From assembly GCA_034436375.1 (NCBI GenBank), contig DAOTVS010000103.1:1-14572 (forward strand): a stretch of 14,572 nt of DNA. The letters run 5' to 3'. Source of the DNA: DAOTVS01 sp034436375 (GTDB taxonomy: Bacteria > Chloroflexota > Anaerolineae > SpSt-313). Below, piece after piece: positions 1 to 7,648 of the stretch (within the stretch, counting starts at the first letter, position 1; each line of letters opens with the position of its first letter). A program made the position numbers and the translations under genes. The notes under the pieces are model-generated. The model was given only the letters and a program-made list of their open reading frames with translations, was not told where the DNA came from and did not search any database.

Positions 1-1047
1 CTCATCGTCGATGCGCACGCGCCGACCCTCGCGCGTAGAGATGTAGCAGGCCAGGGTCATGCGCAGAGTCGTGCGACCTTCCTCGGCAGTGGCGATAGGG
101 CCACGGCGGCCGTGCAGGAACTCGGCCAGGGGCGCGGCCAGGCCAGCGATGCGCGCACCATGATTCTTGGGGCTCGCGATCTCGCTGCAGGTCCACTGGC
201 CCGTCTGACTCTGGAACCACTTTTGCCCGCAGGCGCCCTCGGGCCGGGGCACGTTGCAGCTGGGCACATCGCCATAGTTCTGGATGATCGAGCCGTGCTC
301 GCAGATGACCTCGACCGTGTTCTCGGCCGCCGGGCAGGTGAAGGAGCAGCTGACCTCGGCCAAGGGGCCGCCGGGGTAGCGGAAGATAGCGATGCCGTTA
401 TCCATGGGCACACGCGGGTCATAAAGAGACTCGATCTCGGCCGTGACGGTCTCGGGCACGCCCAGCAGCCAGTGGATAAAGTCGATGGCATGGGCGGCAT
501 CGTCGGCCCAGATGTCACGGTTCAGCTCGGGCTGAGCGTGCCAGAGATGGGCAAAGCCCCCCGGCCACTGGTGTGTGGCGAGGGCGTGCCGGCGGCGCAC
601 CATGAACACCTTGCCCAGGATGCCCGACTGGAGCATCTCCTTGATCTGCACGTTCTGCGGGTCCACGCGCATCTGCCAGGCCATGGTAAAGGGCACCCCA
701 TGGCGCGCAATGGCGGCCACGATGCGGTCAGCTTCGGCCAGAGTGAGGGCTATCGGCTTTTGCAGGATGACCGCCTTGCCCGCTGCGGCGGCCTGCTCGA
801 CAAGCCCGGCGTGCCGCGACGTCTCGGCGGAAACGACCACAGCCCGCACGTCGGGGTCAGCCAGCAATTCAGCGACGGTGGTGCAGGGGCACAGCGCGAA
901 ATCGTCCGCTGCCTTGGCCAGACGCCCGACGTCATGATCCCAGCCGGCCACGATCCGGATGCCCAATTCCGGGCGTGTTTTCCACTGGGTGCAATAGGCG
1001 TTGACGTGGCCGTGAGCAAAACCCAAAATGCCGACACCGATGGTCAT
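1..1047 (-). CDS. Gfo/Idh/MocA family NAD(P)-dependent oxidoreductase (C-terminus cut by window edge)
   Basis: Probable cytoplasmic NAD(P)-dependent dehydrogenase acting on a sugar, inositol or related polyol; the substrate cannot be read from sequence. The frame is open for 349 codons to base 1, so only the extreme C-terminus is missing (family members are usually 330-400 residues). Visible: an N-terminal Rossmann start MTIGVGILGFAHGHVNAY with the glycine-rich turn at residues 4-9; the EKP-type motif as ILQKPIAL, with lysine about residue 97 and glutamine replacing the usual glutamate; and DDAAHAIDFIHWLLG near residues 181-195, which supplies the conserved histidine of the substrate-binding domain. 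The start at 1047 is supported by GAGGAGGG six bases upstream. A promoter-like pair lies at 1087-1115. The gene follows the beta-CASP gene on the same strand with a gap of about 120 bases, but its own promoter suggests separate expression. Family assignment is firm; function is open. Confidence 0.93.
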   Translation of the reverse strand, partial: MTIGVGILGFAHGHVNAYCTQWKTRPELGIRIVAGWDHDVGRLAKAADDFALCPCTTVAELLADPDVRAVVVSAETSRHAGLVEQAAAAGKAVILQKPIALTLAEADRIVAAIARHGVPFTMAWQMRVDPQNVQIKEMLQSGILGKVFMVRRRHALATHQWPGGFAHLWHAQPELNRDIWADDAAHAIDFIHWLLGVPETVTAEIESLYDPRVPMDNGIAIFRYPGGPLAEVSCSFTCPAAENTVEVICEHGSIIQNYGDVPSCNVPRPEGACGQKWFQSQTGQWTCSEIASPKNHGARIAGLAAPLAEFLHGRRGPIATAEEGRTTLRMTLACYISTREGRRVRIDDE

Positions 1048-1086
1048 GATAGCCCTCCTCGGTTCTGAAATAGGGAATGTGGCTAT

Positions 1087-1115
1087 AGTATATGCTCATC
1101 GGGTGGCGCCGTGAA
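1087..1115 (-). promoter_or_regulatory. Candidate sigma70-type promoter of the Gfo/Idh/MocA gene
   Basis: Read on the minus strand, TTCACG (1115-1110) and TATACT (1092-1087) are separated by exactly 17 bases. They match 4/6 and 5/6 of the TTGACA/TATAAT consensus. Transcription would start near 1080, leaving a leader of about 33 bases that ends in a strong ribosome site before the ATG at 1047. Assignment is by consensus match only. Confidence 0.5.
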
Positions 1116-1170
1116 AATGGCTTTGGCAGACAGAAATCTCAGAGCCTCTCCCCTCCAGGACTGTGAGCGC

Positions 1171-3972
1171 TCAGACTATCATGGCTGGGACGCGCTCCCA
1201 CCCCAGCGTTTCGGCTGCACGCAACCGGTAGAGGCCATCGACCAGGAGGTAGCCATCGCGCGTGCGCCGCACCTGGATCGGAGGGACGATACCCATCGTG
1301 CGCGCCCGCCGGGCGGCCTTCTCCAGCTTCGCCGGGTCAAGGTGGAGCGACTGGTGGTAGGAGCTCAGGCGGATGCGCTCCAGCGGAATCTCCACCGTTG
1401 GGCTGTATTCGCTGCCCGCTTTCCCCTGCTCGCGGCATGAGGCCGCCGGCGCTTCCTGCGCGCAGGCCGGCTGCAGGGTCAGCGCCAACCCGTATCCGGT
1501 CTGCTCGCGGAAATGCTCTGCCAGCGCTTCTACATCGCCGGCAGCCGTTGCCAGGGTGGCAGCAACCTCGGCCCTCTCTGGGTAGATGCTGGGGCCCTTG
1601 ACGATGGTCAGTCCGGCTTTGCTCAGGAGTGCGCGCGCCGCCTCGAGGATGGCGCCCTGGTTCGGCTGCGGACTGACCCGCAACGGCCAGCCCGTTTGCT
1701 CACTCAATGCGGCGATCTCCTGCGCATAGCGCTCCCCTACCTGCGGGGAAATGAACGTCAGGACGATCTCGTCACCCCGCAAACTGGTGCGGTAGAGAGT
1801 GGAGCCTGCCAACACGGATTTGATGAGCGCATAGGCGGCGTTGATCTCTATGCGCACTCCACTGCTGGCAACCGCTATTGCCGGCTGACCCGCTTGCTGG
1901 CCGGCCTGGATTAGCTCCAGGTTCCAGCCAGAGATGGCGCCAAACTCGGCGGCAATCTGTTCGGCCGGCAACGCTCCGGCGGTCGGCGCGACGGTAACGG
2001 TCACCTTCTTTTCACCCCGATGGATGGCCGGGCCCTTGAGAATCTGCGCACTCGCTGGAAGCAGCTCACGGACAAGGGCGTTGAGCGCAGACTGGTTGGT
2101 CTCAGGGGTCACTTCAACCGTCCAGCCGGTAACAGCCTGCAGCGATTCAATGAGGCCACCGAACTGCGCGCAGGCGGCGTCGGGAAAGTCAAAGGTCAGT
2201 GTCAGGACGTGCTGATCCAGGCGATAGCCGCTTTTGCGCAGGCGCGCCTCGGGGGGAAAATGCTGGCTCGCCATGGCGAGCGCCTGATTCGGCTCCATCT
2301 CAATGCCAGCCGTGGCCGTTTTCTGTGGCTGGTAGGGCGCGAGCTCGTCAGCAGTGGGCTGCGCCTCACCAAAGACCGCAAGCACCGCCTCCGGATACGC
2401 AGCCTGCTGCAATCCCGGCGCGATTTCGACCCAGAGATGATCATCGGCGACAGCCAGGCAACGCACGGGGACGGCGCGGTCGGTTTCGAGCAGGACCCAC
2501 CTGCCGGCAGCATGCGCCAGCCCCTGGATGGCAGCACGGCGCCGGCGCACAAGTTCATCCCGTTGGCGGCGCGGGTCCGCGCCTGCATCCGCGCGGACAA
2601 ATGTGTGTCGCTTGCACTGCAGCGTGAAGCTCTGACCGGCCTCGGGCAGGTAGACGATGCGGTTGCGTCGGGCAAGGGCGCTTTCGAGGCTCCGGCGGGC
2701 CGGCAAGTCGCCGTGCACGAGAAAGACCTGCTCGGGGTCCAGGGTTTCGGTCAGGCTGACGAGCTGCGCCTCATCGGCGTGCGCGGAAAGGGCGTAGGTG
2801 GCGATCTGACAGCGCACATCCAACTTTTCCGCGCCCAGGCGCAGGGTGCCCCCGCCGCGCTCGCCAAGTTGCTGCAGGCGGCGTCCGGGCGATTCCTCGT
2901 CCTGGTAGCCAGTGAGCAGGACCGCATGCCCGGGTTGGGTGACCAGATGGCGGGCATAGGTGAGCGATGGGCCGCCGGCCAGCATGCCGGAGCTGGCCAC
3001 GATCACCGCAGCGCCAGGATCCCAGAGGATCTGGTTGCGCTCTGCAGCGCTCTGCACCGGGCGGATGGGCGGGTTGAAAAAGCGCGCCTGCTGCTCCTGC
3101 AGGGGGAGCGGCAGGAAATCAATCATCGCCGTGTAGGCCTGGCAAACGGCGCGCACCATGCCATCCACCCAGATGGGCACCGGCGCCAGCTCGCCGCGCC
3201 GCAGGTATTCGGTGAGGATGAGCAGGATCTCCTGGGCGCGCCCCAGCGCAAAGGCGGGAATCAGCACCTTTCCGCCCGCGCCCGTCACCCGGGCGATCGT
3301 TTCGACCAGCTTACGCTCCTGCACGGCGCGGTTGGCGTGCAGGCGCCCGCCGTACGTGCTCTCGAGGACCAGGACATCGGGATGAAAGGCAGGAGGCCTT
3401 GCCCCGTCGACTGTGCGCTGCGGGGAGATAGAGAGGTCGCCGCTGACGAGCAGCCGGCCCTCTGCGCTGTCTAGCCCAATCATCGCTGCCCCGGCTATGT
3501 GGCCGGCCGGGAAAAACGTCGCCGCCAGTTCCCCGCCGATCGGCACCCGCACCTGGAAGGGAACCGGCGTCAAAGCCGCCATCAATCGCTCCACGGCCAC
3601 ATCATCGAAGAGCGGCAGCTCGCCCTCTTCCTCCAGACGCGATTGCATGATCCGCCGCGCATCCTGGTGCAGGATGCGGGTCAGCGCCGCCGTCGGCTCG
3701 GTGGCATACACCGGCGTATCGGGGAAGCGCTCCGCCACCAGCTCCAGCACGCCACTGTGATCCGTATGAGCGTGCGTCACGAGGATGGCATCCAGCCCTC
3801 CTGGCCCGCTTTCGATCAGGCTTAAATCGGGAAGCTGGTCCGGCGCCAGCCCGTCATGGGATTTTGGGGAAGGGCGGATGCCGCAGTCAACCAGCACCCG
3901 CCGCCCGCCGGCTTCCACCAGCAGGCTGCTGGCGCCGACTTCATTGGCGCCGCCGAGAAAGGTGATCTTCAT
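1171..3972 (-). CDS. MBL-fold/beta-CASP RNA nuclease with duplicated C-terminal modules and a terminal ParB-like domain
   Basis: Predicted zinc-dependent RNA-processing nuclease of the CPSF73/Ysh1 type, cytoplasmic, 933 residues. Residues 1-455 form the catalytic core: HAHTDH at 67-72, further metal ligands H158 and D179 (SGDL), beta-CASP motif A (ESTYG, 204-208), IPAFALGRAQ (238-247), SSGMLAGGP (328-336), motif B (SAHAD, H398) and motif C (FLVHGD, H420). All expected ligands are present, so it should be active. The core family is normally 400-650 residues, so this protein is much longer. Residues about 555-693 and 702-834 are two copies of one module, each holding TGW, a P-x-x-NQ motif and a KGP-[AS]-I motif. 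Residues about 859-933 look like a ParB/Srx N-terminal domain (PIQVRRTRDGYLLVDGLYRLRAAE). The ATG at 3972 has only a weak GAGG ten bases upstream; the protein begins directly with the first MBL strand, which supports this start. RNA cleavage is inferred from the core; the role of the extra domains is unknown. Confidence 0.93.
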   Translation of the reverse strand: MKITFLGGANEVGASSLLVEAGGRRVLVDCGIRPSPKSHDGLAPDQLPDLSLIESGPGGLDAILVTHAHTDHSGVLELVAERFPDTPVYATEPTAALTRILHQDARRIMQSRLEEEGELPLFDDVAVERLMAALTPVPFQVRVPIGGELAATFFPAGHIAGAAMIGLDSAEGRLLVSGDLSISPQRTVDGARPPAFHPDVLVLESTYGGRLHANRAVQERKLVETIARVTGAGGKVLIPAFALGRAQEILLILTEYLRRGELAPVPIWVDGMVRAVCQAYTAMIDFLPLPLQEQQARFFNPPIRPVQSAAERNQILWDPGAAVIVASSGMLAGGPSLTYARHLVTQPGHAVLLTGYQDEESPGRRLQQLGERGGGTLRLGAEKLDVRCQIATYALSAHADEAQLVSLTETLDPEQVFLVHGDLPARRSLESALARRNRIVYLPEAGQSFTLQCKRHTFVRADAGADPRRQRDELVRRRRAAIQGLAHAAGRWVLLETDRAVPVRCLAVADDHLWVEIAPGLQQAAYPEAVLAVFGEAQPTADELAPYQPQKTATAGIEMEPNQALAMASQHFPPEARLRKSGYRLDQHVLTLTFDFPDAACAQFGGLIESLQAVTGWTVEVTPETNQSALNALVRELLPASAQILKGPAIHRGEKKVTVTVAPTAGALPAEQIAAEFGAISGWNLELIQAGQQAGQPAIAVASSGVRIEINAAYALIKSVLAGSTLYRTSLRGDEIVLTFISPQVGERYAQEIAALSEQTGWPLRVSPQPNQGAILEAARALLSKAGLTIVKGPSIYPERAEVAATLATAAGDVEALAEHFREQTGYGLALTLQPACAQEAPAASCREQGKAGSEYSPTVEIPLERIRLSSYHQSLHLDPAKLEKAARRARTMGIVPPIQVRRTRDGYLLVDGLYRLRAAETLGWERVPAMIV

Positions 3973-3998
3973 GATTTTACTGCCTCAATAAGGGGAGA

Positions 3999-4022
3999 AC
4001 TATACTACAATTATACTACAAT
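3999..4022 (-). promoter_or_regulatory. Tandem 11-bp duplication giving two -10-like boxes before the beta-CASP gene
   Basis: The 11-mer TATACTACAAT is repeated exactly at 4001-4011 and 4012-4022 on the plus strand. Read on the minus strand it gives TATAAT (4015-4010) and TATAGT (4004-3999), an AT-rich island in a GC-rich region 27-43 bases before the beta-CASP start. No -35 box with good spacing is visible (TTCACA at 4032-4027 lies 11 and 22 bases from the two boxes). I call it a likely promoter region on composition and position. Confidence 0.4.
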
Positions 4023-4334
4023 TGGCTGTGAAGGAGGCGAAGTGGGGGGCTGTATCCTGGCGCAATCTTTCCTTGGTGTACTCCTTTGCGAAGGCCGGCC
4101 CGAGAGAGACCTGCAAAGTCTTGGAGACTTTCCATGGCGATCACGCCCTTTGTGGGAACGTCGCGTCGTAGTAGGTCAAGCCGGCGGGGCCATCCAGGGT
4201 GAAGCAGCGCCAGGGGTTGTGTGTGGGCGCGCCGAAGCAGACCAATGCACTGCCTATGGTACACCCTTTGCTGCGCCAGGGATCATGGCGGCGCGGCTTC
4301 AAGCCCGCCAGACGATGTATTGAAGGAGATGAGC
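4023..4334. other. Divergent intergenic region between the beta-CASP and royal-jelly-family genes
   Basis: About 310 bases separate two divergent genes, with no convincing gene inside. It holds two small palindromes. AAAGTCT-TGG-AGACTTT (4115-4131) has perfect seven-base arms. GGCTT-C-AAGCC (4295-4305) has perfect five-base arms with partly pairing GC-rich flanks. Both resemble short dispersed hairpins seen between genes in related bacteria. A minus-strand open stretch (about 4141-4263) reads like protein but has no supported start. No clear plus-strand promoter for the following gene was found. Confidence 0.5.
4115..4131. repeat. Small palindrome, seven-base perfect arms
   Basis: AAAGTCT (4115-4121) and AGACTTT (4125-4131) are exact reverse complements around TGG. 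No T-run follows on either strand, so an intrinsic terminator is unlikely. A dispersed intergenic hairpin is the better guess. Confidence 0.45.
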
Positions 4335-5435
4335 ATGGCACAGCGAGTTGCGGAGGCCCCGGCGGTTTCTCTGGGAACCCTGGAGGTGGTGGCGGAGCTA
4401 TACGGCTCCATGCCAACAGGGGTGACGATTTCTCACGATGGGCGCATCTTTCTCTGCTTCCCGCGTTGGGGCGACCCCGTGGAGTTCACAGTGGGAGAAC
4501 TGGTCGATGGCCGCGTGGTGGCCTATCCCAACGAGGCGATGAACCGGCCGAATCCCAACGACCCGGCGGCGTCGCTCATGTCGGTGCAGAGCGTGGTGGT
4601 GGATCCCCGGAACCGGCTGTGGCTGCTGGATACAGGCAGCATCGGTTTTGCGGAGACAGGCTTTGGCGGGCCCAAGCTAATCGGGATTGACCTGCGCGAG
4701 AATCGCGTCATCAAGAAGATCCTCTTCCCGCAGCAGGTGGCCCTGCCCACCACGTACCTGAACGATATGCGCTTTGATCTGAGGCGCGGCCGGGGCGGCA
4801 TGGCCTTTATCACCGACTCCTCTCAGCTGGGCCCCAACGGGCTCATCACCGTGGACCTGGAATCTGGCCGCAGCTGGCGGCGGTTGCACGATCACCCCTC
4901 GACCAAACCGGTGTGGGGCTTTTTGCCGATTGTGGAGGGGCAGCCAATGATGGGCCGCGAGCCCGGCCATCCGCCCAGCCACATCCATTTCGGCGCTGAT
5001 GGTATCGCCATCAGCGCCGACGGACGCTACCTGTTCTACTGCCCTCTGGCCAGCCGCCGGCTCTACAGCGTGGCCGTAGACGCCCTGGCCGACGAAAACC
5101 TGCCGGAGGGGCAGGTAGCCCAGACGGTCATCGACCATGGCGAGAAGGGCGCCTCGGATGGGCTCGAGTCCGACTCGGCGGGCTACATCTATGCGACCAA
5201 CTATGAGCACAATGCCATCCTGCGCTGGCGGCCCGGCGGCGAGTGGGAGACCCTGGTGCAGGACCCGCGCCTGCTCTGGCCCGATACCCTGTCGGTCGGC
5301 GCAGACCGCTACCTCTACGTGACCGCCAACCAACTGGAGCGTCAGCCCGCCTATCACGAGGGCAAAGACCTGCGCCGCAAGCCGTATCACCTCTTGCGCA
5401 CGCCTGTTGGAGCGGGGCCGGTGATGCTGGCCTGA
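4335..5435 (+). CDS. Major royal jelly protein/yellow-family beta-propeller (L-dopachrome tautomerase-related)
   Basis: A 366-residue protein of the family that includes insect royal jelly and yellow proteins and their bacterial relatives, which adopt a six-bladed beta-propeller fold. The enzymatic activity of bacterial members is mostly unknown; a sugar-lactonase-like or tautomerase role is only a family-level guess. Visible: SVQSVVVDPRNRLWLLDTG at residues 83-101, the hallmark blade; TYLNDMRFD near residue 140; and DGIAISADGRYLFYCPL in a later blade. There is no signal peptide or membrane segment, so it is probably cytoplasmic. Two in-frame ATGs occur at 4329 and 4335. AAGGAG ends at 4328, so only the ATG at 4335 has normal six-base spacing, and I chose it. 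The gene is divergent from the beta-CASP gene and 158 bases upstream of the M1 peptidase, on the same strand. Confidence 0.87.
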   Translation: MAQRVAEAPAVSLGTLEVVAELYGSMPTGVTISHDGRIFLCFPRWGDPVEFTVGELVDGRVVAYPNEAMNRPNPNDPAASLMSVQSVVVDPRNRLWLLDTGSIGFAETGFGGPKLIGIDLRENRVIKKILFPQQVALPTTYLNDMRFDLRRGRGGMAFITDSSQLGPNGLITVDLESGRSWRRLHDHPSTKPVWGFLPIVEGQPMMGREPGHPPSHIHFGADGIAISADGRYLFYCPLASRRLYSVAVDALADENLPEGQVAQTVIDHGEKGASDGLESDSAGYIYATNYEHNAILRWRPGGEWETLVQDPRLLWPDTLSVGADRYLYVTANQLERQPAYHEGKDLRRKPYHLLRTPVGAGPVMLA

Positions 5436-5593
5436 GCTTTACCCGGGGCAGGAAGAAGACTGGAAATGAGGGGGGAAGGCGAATGTGCCTGCCGATGTGG
5501 CGCCGCGCCTACCCCCCTCTCACTGATCCCTCCTGTTGTGGTCCGAATAATGCTGGAATGAGAGTCAGATCACGTGCAGGAGGGAGGTGGACG

Positions 5594-7150
5594 ATGCGCG
5601 GAAGCAACGGAAAGCGGGGGAGGCGGCTCTTTCCAGCGCTGGCGCTGGCGGCCTTGCTGCCGCTCTGGTTGGCAGGTTGCGGGCAATTGGCCGTGACCTC
5701 CAGCAGTGAGGCCAAGGCAGCAGAAAGCGCCATCAACGGCTGTAGCCCGGGCACATCGCCGCCTCTGCCGCTGGATTCCCTGGGCGACCCCTACTACCCC
5801 CAGCTTGGGAATGCCGGGTATGATGCGCAGCACTACAGCCTTGACCTCACAGCGGACCCCGCCAGCAACACCATCACGGGCACCGCGACAATCCTCGCCC
5901 AGGCTGCGCAGAACCTCTCCGCCTTCAGCCTGGACTTCCATGGCCTGACTATTCATGATCTGACGGTAGATGGCGAGCCGGCCGTCTATGAGCGCCAAGG
6001 GGATAAGCTCCGCATCACATTGCCACAGCCAGTATCGCAGGGACAGATCTTTTCCACGACCGTAGCTTATAGCGGCCAGCCCGGCGCGGTGCAATCTCCG
6101 GCGACCTGGCGCCTGTTGGGCTGGGTCCAGGCTGGCGCGGGCAGCTATGTCTCTGCCGAGCCGTCGGGGGCGCAGGGGTGGTACCCGGTCAATGATTATC
6201 CTTGCGACAAGGCCACCTATGATCTTCGCCTTACTGTGCCCATTTCCCTCACGGCGGCGGCCAACGGGCAGCTTGTCGGCACGGAGGATAATGGCCCCAC
6301 CATGACCTACCTCTGGCACGCCCGCGAGCCCATCGCCAGCTACCTGGTGAGCGTCTATGTGGGGGATTTCACGCCCTATGTTGAAGAGGGCCCGGGAGGG
6401 CTGCCCATTCGCAGCTATTATCTCAAGGCCGTGGCCGCCGATGCGGCCCGGGTGTTCAGCGATACCACTCAGGAGATTGCCTTTTTCAGCAATTGCTTTG
6501 GTCCCTACCCCTTTGAGGCCTATGGGGTGGCCGTGGTAGATGATGCACTGGGCGACTGGGCAATGGAGAACCAGACCCTGTCACTCTTTGGGCGCGATGT
6601 GACGAGGAGCGGCCTCGCCCCATCAATTGGGCCGCACGAGCTGGCGCATCAATGGTTCGGCAACAGTGTGAGCCTGAAGAGCTGGCGCGATATCTGGCTC
6701 AACGAGGGCTTTGCCACCTACGCGGAGGCGCTCTGGTACGAGCATGTCAACGGTCCTGCTGCACTCGAGGCGCGCATGCGAGGAACTTACCCCGGCGAGG
6801 GCAGCACAGCGCTCCTGCCTCCCGGCAATCCGCCGCCGGATGACCTTTTCAACTCGTCCGTCTACCTGCGCGGGGCGCTGACGCTGCATGCCCTGCGCCG
6901 GCAGGTAGGCGATGAGACCTTTTTCCGCATCCTCCACACCTATACCGACCGCTACCGCTACGGTAACGCCTCGACCAACGATTTCATCGCCGTCGCCAGT
7001 GAGGTCAGCGGGCACGACCTGGGGGCGTTTTTCCAGGCCTGGCTCTATAACCCGGCGATCCCACCGTACCCTGGGCCGCAGGCAGGCTGGATCCTGCCGC
7101 TGCAGCCCTTCCGCCAGAGTGCGCCGTGGCCGGCAAGCCCGTGGCCATGA
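5594..7150 (+). CDS. M1-family zinc metallopeptidase (aminopeptidase), lipoprotein
   Basis: Membrane-anchored exopeptidase of the M1 family (518 residues), expected to trim N-terminal residues from peptides outside the cytoplasmic membrane. The signal is a lipoprotein type: arginine/lysine-rich start, hydrophobic stretch at residues 12-27, and lipobox LAGC with the lipid-bearing cysteine at 29. The N-terminal beta-domain follows (about 60-250). The substrate-binding exopeptidase motif is AMEN (323-326), within GDWAMENQT. The zinc site is HELAH (348-352), followed 18 residues later by E371 in NEGFATY. Y424 in VYLRGA fits the catalytic tyrosine. The protein stops soon after the catalytic domain, so it lacks the long C-terminal helical domain of PepN or ERAP and is a short M1 form. 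The ATG at 5594 follows GGAGG with six-base spacing; in-frame sequence further upstream lacks a ribosome site and would bury the signal. It converges on the membrane-protein gene with an 18-base gap. Confidence 0.94.
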   Translation: MRGSNGKRGRRLFPALALAALLPLWLAGCGQLAVTSSSEAKAAESAINGCSPGTSPPLPLDSLGDPYYPQLGNAGYDAQHYSLDLTADPASNTITGTATILAQAAQNLSAFSLDFHGLTIHDLTVDGEPAVYERQGDKLRITLPQPVSQGQIFSTTVAYSGQPGAVQSPATWRLLGWVQAGAGSYVSAEPSGAQGWYPVNDYPCDKATYDLRLTVPISLTAAANGQLVGTEDNGPTMTYLWHAREPIASYLVSVYVGDFTPYVEEGPGGLPIRSYYLKAVAADAARVFSDTTQEIAFFSNCFGPYPFEAYGVAVVDDALGDWAMENQTLSLFGRDVTRSGLAPSIGPHELAHQWFGNSVSLKSWRDIWLNEGFATYAEALWYEHVNGPAALEARMRGTYPGEGSTALLPPGNPPPDDLFNSSVYLRGALTLHALRRQVGDETFFRILHTYTDRYRYGNASTNDFIAVASEVSGHDLGAFFQAWLYNPAIPPYPGPQAGWILPLQPFRQSAPWPASPWP

Positions 7151-7168
7151 GAGGTGCCTGGTTCTGAC

Positions 7169-7582
7169 CTACCGGAACACCCGCCGCCGGAGCAGGCGAT
7201 AGCCGTAACCCAATGCCAGACCCAGGTAGGCGGCGACGATCAGCCAGCCCAGGGTATTCATGACCCCCGTTGTCTGGGCCAAAAAGGTCACAAAAAAGCC
7301 GATACTGAGGGTGATCAAAAAGCTGATTGACTGGGCACGCAGCACTTCCGACTCGGCGGCGTTGCGGGTGAGCCAGACCAGCAGCCCGGCGCCCATATTC
7401 GACACGCCGAAAAGCTCCGCCACGAGCACGGCTCCCGGCTGTACCGTAAGGCCCAACAACTGGAGCAGGGGCGCCGGCGCCAGGGTGAACGCGAGGCCGG
7501 AGCCCAGCGCGAGGACGGCGTGGGAGACAAAGAGCCGGTTGATTTTGTTGCGTTTGCGGATCTGGCTGCGGCGCCTGGCCAT
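7169..7582 (-). CDS. Small four-helix integral membrane protein, unknown function
   Basis: I do not recognise a named family. The product is 137 residues. A strongly basic N-terminus (MARRRSQIRKRNK) precedes four hydrophobic segments at about residues 17-37, 50-71, 84-104 and 108-129, and the tail is basic (LLRRRVFR). By the positive-inside rule both ends should be cytoplasmic. Helices 2 and 4 are rich in glycine and alanine, allowing close packing. The start at 7582 is preferred over upstream in-frame codons because a consensus promoter at 7620-7648 would start transcription near 7613, downstream of them. The ribosome site is only a G-run (GGGGGGG) five bases before the ATG. It is the last gene of the minus-strand series and has its own promoter, so it need not belong functionally with sfsA or the GH32 gene. 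Confidence 0.65.
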   Translation of the reverse strand: MARRRSQIRKRNKINRLFVSHAVLALGSGLAFTLAPAPLLQLLGLTVQPGAVLVAELFGVSNMGAGLLVWLTRNAAESEVLRAQSISFLITLSIGFFVTFLAQTTGVMNTLGWLIVAAYLGLALGYGYRLLRRRVFR

Positions 7583-7619
7583 GGATGCCCCCCCATGTCG
7601 CGATGAAGACGATGATACA

Positions 7620-7648
7620 AGTATGCCCGACAACAGGGCCAATGTCAA
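7620..7648 (-). promoter_or_regulatory. Strong sigma70-like promoter of the small membrane protein gene
   Basis: On the minus strand, a perfect TTGACA (7648-7643) is followed after exactly 17 bases by CATACT (7625-7620), 4/6 of the -10 consensus. The predicted start near 7613 leaves a leader of about 31 bases. This is the best -35 match I found in the window. Confidence 0.6.

Noticed and set aside
112..1068. A 318-codon plus-strand open frame opposite the oxidoreductase
   Set aside because: Shadow of the Gfo/Idh/MocA gene; the minus-strand reading has the Rossmann start, the KP motif and a ribosome site.
1164..1173. Perfect ten-base palindrome TGAGCGCTCA overlapping the beta-CASP stop, considered as terminator
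   Set aside because: It has no loop and no following T-run on either strand; probably chance or part of the stop context.
2020..3474. A 484-codon plus-strand open frame opposite the beta-CASP gene
   Set aside because: Antisense shadow of a gene whose metal-binding motifs are clear; no domain and no convincing ribosome site.
4295..4305. GGCTTCAAGCC palindrome considered as an operator for the royal-jelly gene
   Set aside because: Five-base arms in GC-rich DNA are easily found by chance, and no promoter is visible beside it.
5243..5593. In-frame upstream extension of the M1 peptidase into the preceding gene
   Set aside because: It would overlap the royal-jelly gene and place the lipoprotein signal in the middle of the protein; the ATG at 5594 has a strong ribosome site.
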